From NCBI GenBank assembly GCA_023703575.1, contig CP097969.1, positions 587,517 through 651,516 on the forward strand: a DNA stretch of 64,000 nt. Reading direction: 5' to 3'. The notes under the pieces are model-generated. The model did not search any database and was not told where the DNA came from. It saw only the letters and a program-made list of their open reading frames with translations. Within the stretch, counting starts at the first letter, position 1. Each line of letters opens with the position of its first letter. A program made the translations under genes and the position numbers. The DNA comes from SAR86 cluster bacterium. Its GTDB lineage: Bacteria > Pseudomonadota > Gammaproteobacteria > Magnimaribacterales > Magnimaribacteraceae. Shown in pieces: positions 47,801-54,215 of the stretch.

Positions 47801-47840
47801 TCCTAGAGTAATGGGAGTAGACATGAGATACCGTTTCTAA
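44808..47840 (+). CDS. TonB-dependent outer-membrane receptor (tandem copy 2)
   Basis: 1010 residues. Signal peptide, EEITVTAEKR, plug with LRGPQGTLYGRNSIGGAINY, barrel ending in Phe (DMRYRF). Paralogue of the preceding receptor: from DRGGIEEI through SPDFGIAA only two residues differ, yet codons differ at many synonymous sites, so the duplication is old and the plug is under strong purifying selection. A segment around residues 460-510, a likely external loop, is longer than in copy 1. The ATG at 44808 is used; another ATG at 44803 falls within the ribosome-binding site. Confidence 0.95.
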   Translation: MQKIIYSLIALSLSILPFSLFSDEEEVDRGGIEEITVTAEKRTSTVSDTSMSITAFDSSLIEDLGMQGANDLMDQLPATTRDAYDVRIRGVGRNFRALGGDPGVATYYNGIYSPDFGIAAGESYLYDVERIEVLRGPQGTLYGRNSIGGAINYITKKPTFEAEGEVRAVLGDYGTEQYYLMSSAPITDSLAYRVIAMTSDRDGIQKNVGTGPDTDSLDDENIALTLLWNINDDMSFQVRANDRLSDRIIGNRVLITEGYGDNRGTRNTSDPVYGLRPVTASTPGAIKFENTITGVVGYGAPRRPGVDIIGFPYRYNPMFGRSDAPSVIGTYDVDINYDQNCEDFPYGPPACNSNREKFEHEGQQAKYTWDINDDMTLTYLYGKVDFNYDFNIDQDETNNDTFSMYRVTVREDVHMTTHEVNLNWMLGDDIEVTSGAFFMDESRRQIYSLANNAPYILNPANYGVLDMPWGTVAAATGIELALPGLPHIPSMTMMSLFGATNPYGTWATAPHVTEASGILGRTVSGRWGGDPLGRVYRHTNEVQNDAYAVFTQGTWQMNDEFALTLGVRYAEDEKSALENAGGYTELFASTLAPYLPVLNLMTGAPFATIGSQGVTALAATNVAMGAASYNYDPALVAQYTAAAQAGLIPAAAIYSLSIDPNNPITPTCEITASSCATPLRLGQGIPYSYTRLVGAEDKWSDTNFRINLDYEPDDNTLWYFSVTTGFRSGGYALGVSGQYDSERDEFGTPIGDNQRLVSYDEETVEAVEIGYKGLHLDETLQVFASIYQYDYDGYQDELQQFDPIRGAGANFVSNADGITNKGFEVELYYAATERLTLSGNFSYTETEYGEDYFVFTVDDPINPVPVFGTFTQGFISAQVTDPSQAADYTVNLKGGPLKGIPEEKATIRVSYEQDTRFGPLYYLLSHSYTGDFSASGIQRPLDRIDSRETTNLNISWFSQDGNLSVRAYIDNLFDNDNYYALSTGDHETNYRKSVTALPPRVMGVDMRYRF

Positions 47841-47856
47841 TTTCATAAAAAACGAG

Positions 47857-47885
47857 AAACAGGCTCTTAGGAGCCTGTTTTTTTT
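47857..47885 (+). terminator. Rho-independent terminator
   Basis: A perfect 10-bp stem AAACAGGCTC/GAGCCTGTTT with a TTAG loop, continuing into a T run. Confidence 0.94.
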
Positions 47886-47926
47886 GTCTTCTTCTTTTTC
47901 TTCTGTAGTATGCTCAGCATTACAGT

Positions 47927-49339
47927 ATGAAATTCAAAAGAACTAAAATTATTTGCACCATAGGACCCTCAACAGAGAGTTTCTCAAGTATTAAAAAACT
48001 TCATGAAGCTGGTATGAATGTAGCTAGATTAAATATGTCTCATTCCAATCATAAAAATGCAAAGAAGATAATAGATCGTATAAAAAAACTCAATCAGTCA
48101 ATAGGGACTCCTGTTGGAATTTTGTTAGATACGCAAGGTCCGGAAATAAGAACAGGTGACACTTCACAAGTTGTTAATCTTGAACCTGGTCAATTAGTCT
48201 CTTTCACTATTCGAGATGAGGTTGATGTGGAAACTACATCAATAAGAGTTCATTATGATGAGCTCATTCAAAGTGTAAATGTCGGAACACTTATTAGTTT
48301 AGACAATGGACTGCTAAATTTTAAAGTACTTAAAAAATCTAAAAATGAACTTGAGTGTAAGGTCCTAGATGGTGGAAAGCTTGGAAGCAAAAGACATGTC
48401 AATTTACCAGGTATTCGCATTAACTTGCCTTCAGTTACTGAAAAAGATAAAAGGGACATTGCATTTGGTTTAAAAGAGGATGTGGATTTTATCGCCTTGT
48501 CCTTTGTAAGAAATGCTTCTGATATAGACGATTTAAAAGAGATTCTTAAAAATAAGACTAAAACAGTAAAAATTATTTCAAAGATTGAAGACAGAGAAGG
48601 GTTATCGAATATTGAAGAAATTTGTGAAGTTTCTGACTCTGTAATGGTGGCACGAGGAGACTTAGGTATTGAAACTGATCTTGCAAATTTACCAAATATC
48701 CAAAGAAAGATAATGTCTAACTGCGCAAAATACGGAGTGAGGTCTATTGTCGCTACTCACCTTCTAGAATCAATGATTGATAATCCCACACCCACAAGAG
48801 CAGAAGTTACTGATGTTGCAAATGCAATTTATGAAGGAGCCGATGCTGTCATGTTATCGGGTGAGACCACTATCGGAAAATACCCAATTGAGTCTGTAAA
48901 ATTTATATCAAGAATAGCGAAGCAAACCGAAAAATACAGAACTCTTGGTTATGAAAGCAAACTCATATCTAAAACAGACTGGCAACATCTAGGCGTAGCA
49001 GCAAAGGATATAGCTGAATCTATTAAAGCTGATGGGATCATTGCAATTACTCGGTCAGGTCAAACTGCTGAAATTGTAGCTAATGCTAAACCCTTTATGA
49101 TTCCTATATTTGCATTTAGCAATAATAATAAAACTATTAAACAATTGTCTTTAACTGGCTCTGTTCATGCTTATAAATCGTCTATGCACTCAGATCATGA
49201 AAAAAATCTTCAATCAATTATGAAAATTTTAAAGAAAGAACTCTCACCCACAAGAGAGTTAAAATTTGTTGTGATTTCAGGTATCCTTTCAGAAAATTCT
49301 GCTGATGCGATAGAAGTAAGATCATTGAGTACTAAATAA
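47927..49339 (+). CDS. pyk: Pyruvate kinase
   Basis: 470 residues. N-terminal KIICTIGPS and NVARLNMSHS, the LLDTQGPEIRTG segment, the catalytic Lys in IISKIED, the MVARGDLGIE loop, and a C-terminal allosteric domain with ITRSGQTAEIVANAKP. It makes pyruvate and ATP from phosphoenolpyruvate. It is placed just before a sugar-type symporter and oxidoreductases, consistent with a carbon-catabolism neighbourhood, although it has its own terminator-bounded start. Confidence 0.97.
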   Translation: MKFKRTKIICTIGPSTESFSSIKKLHEAGMNVARLNMSHSNHKNAKKIIDRIKKLNQSIGTPVGILLDTQGPEIRTGDTSQVVNLEPGQLVSFTIRDEVDVETTSIRVHYDELIQSVNVGTLISLDNGLLNFKVLKKSKNELECKVLDGGKLGSKRHVNLPGIRINLPSVTEKDKRDIAFGLKEDVDFIALSFVRNASDIDDLKEILKNKTKTVKIISKIEDREGLSNIEEICEVSDSVMVARGDLGIETDLANLPNIQRKIMSNCAKYGVRSIVATHLLESMIDNPTPTRAEVTDVANAIYEGADAVMLSGETTIGKYPIESVKFISRIAKQTEKYRTLGYESKLISKTDWQHLGVAAKDIAESIKADGIIAITRSGQTAEIVANAKPFMIPIFAFSNNNKTIKQLSLTGSVHAYKSSMHSDHEKNLQSIMKILKKELSPTRELKFVVISGILSENSADAIEVRSLSTK

Positions 49340-49408
49340 AAACTTACTGACAAATCATTCTTTGTATAAGCCTTTAATCTTTATTTTATACCTATAAACT
49401 TATCTACA

Positions 49409-50764
49409 ATGACTGAATCTATAGTCGAAAGACTAACATTAAAGACAAGGATAGGCTATGGAATAGGAGATATAGCAATTTGTTTATACTGGAGTGGGGT
49501 AGGCTTATATCTTCTATATTTTTATACAGATGTTGTTGGTATATCTGCATCCTTAGCAGGGTTGATTTATTTTATTGGGATGGCTTGGGATGCTGCCACT
49601 GACCCATTCATGGGTTACATAGCTGAAAGAACAAGAACAAAATGGGGTGTTTATCGTCCATATTTATTGTTCGGCAATATTCCTTTGGCTTTGTCATTTG
49701 TTTTATTGTTTTGGGTTCCACCTCTAGAAGGTTCTTTATTATTCTTTTTTCTTTTATTCGCAAATTTATTGCATAGGACATGCTTTACTTTAGTGAGCGT
49801 TCCATTTTCATCTCTCACTCCAAGGATAACTTCTGATAGTCGAGAAAGGACTAATTTAACCGGTTTTAGAATGTTAGGAGCTCAAACTGGAACAAACCTG
49901 ATGGCCCTTTTAGCTTTTCCAATTATTTTTTGGGTTGGAGGAGAGGATGAAAGTATGGGGTTTATAGTTTTAGCTTCTATAGCTGGAATAACTGCCATAC
50001 TCATACACTCAATAACTTTTATAACAGTAAAAGAACCTGAGAGTGATCAGGGTATAGAGAGAGTTGGTGGAAGTCTTGCTGATGCAGCAATGGCAATTGG
50101 AAAGAATAAACCTTTTTGGCTGGTTTTTTCTGCAACTTTAATTGTAGGAATTACAACTATATTTTTTGGAAATAACCTAATTTATTACACGAAATATGCT
50201 TTGGATCTGCATGCACACCAAGGAGTAATTCTATTTACTAGTGGCATAGTAGCTTTTTTAAGTATACCAATTTGGTGGATCATCTCTAACAGATTAGGTA
50301 AGAAAATTACATGGTTAATCTCAAGCGCAATAACCTTATCTTCATTAATATTATTTTATTTTTATGATATTAAGACACTAAATGAATTACTTTTTTTAGT
50401 CGCGTTTATTGGTTTTGGCAGCGGTGCAGGAGGGATTTTATTTTGGTCCATGCTACCTGATACTATTGAATATGGGGAAGTACATACTGGGGTTAGAAGT
50501 GAGTCATCATTATATGGATTTATGACGTTTGCTCAAAAAGGGTCTATAGCAATAGCAGTATTAATCTTAGGCTGGGTTTTAGATGCAATTGGGTATCAGG
50601 CAAATCAAGTTATGTCTGCATCTACAGTTGATAATATGAAAATTATAATGACTTTGATACCTATATTGGGTATTTCATGTAGTCTAATAATAATTTATTT
50701 CTACCCTATAGACTCAAAAATGCATAAGGATCTATTGAGACAACTTCAAAAGGAAACAATATGA
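49409..50764 (+). CDS. GPH-family (glycoside-pentoside-hexuronide) cation symporter
   Basis: 451 residues, 12 predicted membrane helices. The MelB-type motif DAATDPFMGYIAERTRTKWG (D-x3-DP followed by R-x-R-x-K-WG) lies after helix 2, and RPYLLFG follows. Family members import glycosides or related solutes with Na+ or H+. Its stop overlaps the next start by 4 bp (ATGA), coupling it to the oxidoreductase fusion, which suggests that the fusion acts on the imported compound. Confidence 0.92.
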   Translation: MTESIVERLTLKTRIGYGIGDIAICLYWSGVGLYLLYFYTDVVGISASLAGLIYFIGMAWDAATDPFMGYIAERTRTKWGVYRPYLLFGNIPLALSFVLLFWVPPLEGSLLFFFLLFANLLHRTCFTLVSVPFSSLTPRITSDSRERTNLTGFRMLGAQTGTNLMALLAFPIIFWVGGEDESMGFIVLASIAGITAILIHSITFITVKEPESDQGIERVGGSLADAAMAIGKNKPFWLVFSATLIVGITTIFFGNNLIYYTKYALDLHAHQGVILFTSGIVAFLSIPIWWIISNRLGKKITWLISSAITLSSLILFYFYDIKTLNELLFLVAFIGFGSGAGGILFWSMLPDTIEYGEVHTGVRSESSLYGFMTFAQKGSIAIAVLILGWVLDAIGYQANQVMSASTVDNMKIIMTLIPILGISCSLIIIYFYPIDSKMHKDLLRQLQKETI

Positions 50765-52770
50765 AAATAATTAAATGGGGAATATTAGGTACTGGTTCAA
50801 TAGCAAAAGCGTTTGCAGATGCTTTAAAAGAAACTGAAGGTCAATTAGTTGCTGTAGCCAGTAGCACTGAACAAAGGGCAAAAGAATTTTGTGCACCTTA
50901 TGGTTGCAAACCAATTGGAGGTCATCACAATTTAATTTCAATGCCAGAAATTGATGCGATTTATGTAGCAACACCTCACACAAGTCACTTTGAACTCACA
51001 GCCCAATGCCTAAAAAATAAAAAAGCAGTTCTTTGTGAGAAGCCTATGACTATTAATGCGACCGAAACAATGGCTCTTATAGATCTATCCAGAAAAAATA
51101 ACACACTTCTGATGGAAGCATTTATGTACAAAATACACCCGCAAACCAAAAAAATAATGGAGATTATTCAACAGAAGTTGAATGCTCCATTAGATATAAG
51201 TGCTGAATTTTGCTTTTCAGTTGATGTCCCAGAAACTCATCGACTGGTTAACCGTGAATTAGGTGGCGGATCTATTTTGGATATTGGATGTTATCCAGTT
51301 TCCATATCACGACATGCTGTAGGAGCTGCAAATGGTAAGAACTTTCTAAATCCAATATCAATCGAAGGAGAGGGAGAGTTAAATTCTCAAGAAATAGATC
51401 TAAATGCTTCAGCAATTTTAACGTTTGAAGATAAATCAGTAGCTAGAATAAAGTCAGCTACCAATCTAAGCTCAGAGAGTGATGTAAGAATTACAGATGG
51501 CACCAATACTATCTTAGTAAATCAACCTTGGCATTGTGGAGAGTTTACAGACAGAAAATCTCAATTAAAAATAATAGATAAAGAAGGTAATGAAGAGGAG
51601 ATTGATATTTCAACTGATAAAGGAATTTATGCATTAGAAATAGATCATTTTTCAGAAACTTTTCATACCCAAGCTACAGAATCGTCGCTTATTCCACATA
51701 ATGATTCTCATGGCAATATGATCGCTCTGGATACTTGGAGAAAAGATTTAAGAGTCGTTTATGATGAAGATAGGGGGGAAAGAAGAAAGTTTCCCGTCAT
51801 TTCTAACAAAATTCCAAGAGAAATACTGCCAACTCTAAAGATTCCAGGAATTGATAAAGAATTGTCTCGTTTAGTATTCGGTTGCGATAATCAATCCGAT
51901 ACTAATCATGCATTTGCAATGTTTGATCATTTTTACATGAAAGGAGGAAATGTTTTCGATACAGCCTATATTTACAACAATGGAAAGAGTGATTATTACT
52001 TGGGAAGTTGGATTGAATCTAGGAATTTGAGAGAAGAAGTTGTAATTCTTGGAAAAGGGGCACATACACCCGATTGCGAACCAGACAAAATTAGGCCGCA
52101 ATTAGAGGAAACTTTAAATAGAATGTCCTCTGAATATCTGGATATCTATTGCTTACATAGAGATAACGAGTCTTTACCAGTTGAAGGTTTTATCGATACT
52201 TTAAATGATCTCAAAGAAGAAGGACTGATAAAGGTTTTCGGTGCTTCGAATTGGTCATTAAAAAGATTTAAACAAGCGAATAACTATGCTTTATCCAATG
52301 GAAAGGAGCCCTTTACAGTTTTGAGTAATAATTTCAGTCTTGCACGCATGAACAATCCTGTTTGGCCAGGATGTTACAGCTGTTCTAATGATGATTATGT
52401 CGAATATCTTACCGATAGTCAGGTTGCTATCTTTCCTTGGTCTAGTCAAGCCAGAGGTTTTTTTCTTGACTCTCAAGAATTTTCTGGATTAAGACATGTT
52501 GCTGATCCAAACAGAGAAGAACAAGAAAGGGTATGGGGAAGCAAGGAAAACAAAGAAAGACGAAAGAGATGTTTTGAGTTAGCTTTTCAAAAGTCAGTTG
52601 CTCCAATCCAATTGGCTTTATCATTTGTGCTTAACCAAAAGTTTCCATCTTTTCCATTGATAGGTCCTAGAAACTTTTTTGAAACTGAAAGTTCATTAGA
52701 AGCTATAAAAATTGATTTAACTGCTGATGAAATCTCGTGGCTTAATCTAAATTCTGAAACTATAAAATAA
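50761..52770 (+). CDS. Fusion of Gfo/Idh/MocA oxidoreductase and aldo/keto reductase
   Basis: 669 residues forming two enzymes in one chain. Residues 1 to about 335 are Gfo/Idh/MocA: GILGTGSIAKAFADAL, the VATPHTSH and CEKPMTIN motifs, and the GGGSILDIGCYPVS segment. Residues from about 355 to the end are an aldo/keto reductase with tetrad candidates D400 and Y405 (FDTAYIY), K432 (ILGKGAH) and H466 (CLHRDN). Both halves use NAD(P) on sugars or polyols, so the fusion could run a coupled oxidation/reduction without external cofactor. No frameshift is seen at the joint. It is translationally coupled to the upstream GPH symporter. Confidence 0.92.
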   Translation: MKIIKWGILGTGSIAKAFADALKETEGQLVAVASSTEQRAKEFCAPYGCKPIGGHHNLISMPEIDAIYVATPHTSHFELTAQCLKNKKAVLCEKPMTINATETMALIDLSRKNNTLLMEAFMYKIHPQTKKIMEIIQQKLNAPLDISAEFCFSVDVPETHRLVNRELGGGSILDIGCYPVSISRHAVGAANGKNFLNPISIEGEGELNSQEIDLNASAILTFEDKSVARIKSATNLSSESDVRITDGTNTILVNQPWHCGEFTDRKSQLKIIDKEGNEEEIDISTDKGIYALEIDHFSETFHTQATESSLIPHNDSHGNMIALDTWRKDLRVVYDEDRGERRKFPVISNKIPREILPTLKIPGIDKELSRLVFGCDNQSDTNHAFAMFDHFYMKGGNVFDTAYIYNNGKSDYYLGSWIESRNLREEVVILGKGAHTPDCEPDKIRPQLEETLNRMSSEYLDIYCLHRDNESLPVEGFIDTLNDLKEEGLIKVFGASNWSLKRFKQANNYALSNGKEPFTVLSNNFSLARMNNPVWPGCYSCSNDDYVEYLTDSQVAIFPWSSQARGFFLDSQEFSGLRHVADPNREEQERVWGSKENKERRKRCFELAFQKSVAPIQLALSFVLNQKFPSFPLIGPRNFFETESSLEAIKIDLTADEISWLNLNSETIK

Positions 52771-52885
52771 TTCTTTTATAAAAATAAATTTATTGATATT
52801 CTTGCTTTAGGCGTCCCACATTCAATTTAACACGAGGGGAATTGAATTTGTGGATCTTTATTACCCTCTACAGGAGGTGATCACT

Positions 52886-52930
52886 ATTAGTATTTATTTT
52901 AGAAGAGGAACAACAGGAGTATCCTTCTGA
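52886..52930 (+). CDS. Candidate AUU-initiated 14-residue peptide ORF
   Basis: Eight bases after AGGAGG, an ATT codon opens the frame ISIYFRRGTTGVSF ending in TGA. ATT is a rare but real bacterial start codon (infC). The exceptional ribosome-binding site and ideal spacing are the only support; homology is not recognised. GTG within the ribosome-binding sequence (52877) is in the same frame but could not have the site upstream of it. Confidence 0.3.
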   Translation: MSIYFRRGTTGVSF

Positions 52931-53000
52931 CACGGGTTACCCCGGTTCCGGCTAACAGTTTTAACAGTTAGTTGAAAAGTAGTTGAGATACGCTTTTCGG

Positions 53001-53030
53001 AATCCCCGCCCTAGGGTGGGGATTTTTTTT
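53001..53030 (+). terminator. Rho-independent terminator of the candidate RNA
   Basis: ATCCCC-G-CCC / GGG-T-GGGGAT (one G-U wobble) around a minimal loop, followed by an 8-T run at 53023-53030. The T run overlaps the stop codon of the minus-strand cupin gene. Confidence 0.88.
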
Positions 53031-53427
53031 ACTTTCTAGCACCCTCACTATCGAAAACTCTCAGATAAATAAGCTGCTCGAGTTTAGACGTATTTTTAAC
53101 TTTAACGTAGTCACCTTCTTCAGCTAAGATGATGTTTCCTGCAGTTATAGTCATCTCAGCTTTGTGTTCAATACCAAAACTAGGATTTGTTCCATGACCG
53201 GCTTCGTGATTTGCGTACTCCACGACTTCCATTTCACCGACACCAGATAGAAATACATAAACAACTTCCGATTCAATCAGTCTATGTCCACCGGTAGACC
53301 CATTTGGATCAATAATTGTTTTACTTGCAACGAGTTTTTCTAAAAGAGTATTAGTATAAACTTTGTAAGTATTTTCACTTCTCCAAAGATTTTCTCCGAC
53401 TTGAAAGTTTTCGTATTTTTTTGCCAT
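53029..53427 (-). CDS. Small cupin-fold protein
   Basis: 132 residues. A single conserved beta-barrel is suggested by GGHRLIESEVVYVFLSGVGEMEV (cupin motif 1 spacing) and EMTITAGNIILAEEGDYVKVKN (motif 2). The classical metal ligands are incomplete: one His in GGHR, and HEAGHG in an inserted loop. No signal peptide. It may be a sugar- or small-molecule-binding or isomerase-type cupin. It lies between the RNA candidate and the HD-domain gene, on the opposite strand to both. Function not assigned. Confidence 0.7.
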   Translation of the reverse strand: MAKKYENFQVGENLWRSENTYKVYTNTLLEKLVASKTIIDPNGSTGGHRLIESEVVYVFLSGVGEMEVVEYANHEAGHGTNPSFGIEHKAEMTITAGNIILAEEGDYVKVKNTSKLEQLIYLRVFDSEGARK

Positions 53428-53621
53428 ATCAATAAAAGTTAAAATGTTATTCTAGCATTACTTCTTCTTAACTGTTTAGTAACTTGCACTATAAGATCCA
53501 TAAAGGTAATGAATCCCTGTTTTAATAGATCCTTAGGGAAACAATATTATTAACAAGATGGCCTGACTATAGAAAAAATTTACATATTCTGGCAAAATTA
53601 AATTAATAAACGGGAGGCTTT

Positions 53622-54200
53622 ATGTCAAAACAAGCAACTTTTACTGAAATGCTAAATGGTACTGCCGAGGATTATGCAATCATCGGTAGAGAAACTTCTG
53701 AATATGCAAAAAATTTACCCGATAGAATATTAGAACATCTGGCTATTTTAAAAGGTGATACCGGCGGCTTTGCTGTTGATCGTTTTACTCATTGTTTACA
53801 AACTGCTACAAGAGCATATAAAGATGGAAGAGACGAAGAATACGTAGTTTGTGCCTTACTCCATGACATTGGAGATACCTTGGCCTCGGCAAATCATGCT
53901 GACCTTGCTGCCACAATGCTGCAACCGTTTGTTTCTGAAGAGAACTATTGGATTGTGAAACATCACGGAATCTTCCAAGGTTACTATTTCTTTGACTTTT
54001 TAGGACTGGACAAAAATATGAGAGATGAATACAGAGATAGTCCTTATTGGCATGCTTGTGCTGAGTTTTGTGCAAAATATGATCAAAATTCTTTTGATCC
54101 AGATTATGAATGCATGTCCATCGAAGAGTTTGAACCGATGGTGAGAAACGTATTTGCTAAACCAAGAAAATCTATCTACAAAGCAAGAGATTACGCCTAA
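53622..54200 (+). CDS. HD-domain protein with diiron oxygenase-like ligand set (MIOX/PhnZ-like)
   Basis: 192 residues. Candidate metal ligands occur in the order H57 (DRFTHCLQ), H81-D82 (ALLHDIGD), H92 (ANHAD), H115 (KHHGIF) and D154 (AKYDQ). This six-ligand spacing is that of mixed-valence diiron HD oxygenases such as myo-inositol oxygenase and PhnZ rather than a simple phosphohydrolase. A strong GGGAGG ribosome-binding site precedes the ATG. It is 15 bp upstream of the GH3 glucosidase and probably co-transcribed. Whether it oxidises a polyol, a phosphonate, or is a hydrolase is undetermined. Confidence 0.8.
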   Translation: MSKQATFTEMLNGTAEDYAIIGRETSEYAKNLPDRILEHLAILKGDTGGFAVDRFTHCLQTATRAYKDGRDEEYVVCALLHDIGDTLASANHADLAATMLQPFVSEENYWIVKHHGIFQGYYFFDFLGLDKNMRDEYRDSPYWHACAEFCAKYDQNSFDPDYECMSIEEFEPMVRNVFAKPRKSIYKARDYA

Positions 54201-54215
54201 TCACAATTTGCTTCT

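Larger units (their letters stand above)
52809..53030 (+). ncRNA. Candidate structured RNA with anti-SD complement and switch-like pairing
   Basis: No conventional gene fits 52771-53028. The plus strand has a possible extended -10 (TGATATTCT at 52794), then a hairpin CCACA-TTCAATT / AATTGAA-TT-TGTGG at 52816-52853. Its loop GAGGG (52834-52838) is complementary to CCCTC at 52864-52868. CCTC (52865-52868) can instead pair with GAGG (52874-52877) inside AGGAGGTGATC (52872-52882), an 11-nt perfect complement of the 16S rRNA 3' tail. An AUU-started 14-codon ORF follows (52886-52930). Further pairings are CTAAC/GTTAG and GAAAAG/CTTTTC, and a strong terminator closes the unit. No plus-strand gene follows for about 590 bp, so it appears free-standing. 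Ends are inferred. Confidence 0.6.

Noticed and set aside
41690..47840. Possible mobile or phase-variable receptor cassette.
   Set aside because: No site-specific recombinase, terminal repeats or target duplications are seen; synonymous divergence indicates an old tandem duplication.
52911..52950. RF2-like programmed frameshift: AGGAG followed by TATC and TTC TGA C resembles the prfB site, and a +1 shift would add eight codons.
   Set aside because: The slippery CUU codon before the stop is absent, the spacing differs, and no release-factor sequence follows.
52957..52976. Direct repeat of AACAGTT (twice) in the RNA candidate, as a possible attachment site or iteron.
   Set aside because: Only two short copies, explained equally well by the CTAAC/GTTAG stem; no integrase or replication gene nearby.
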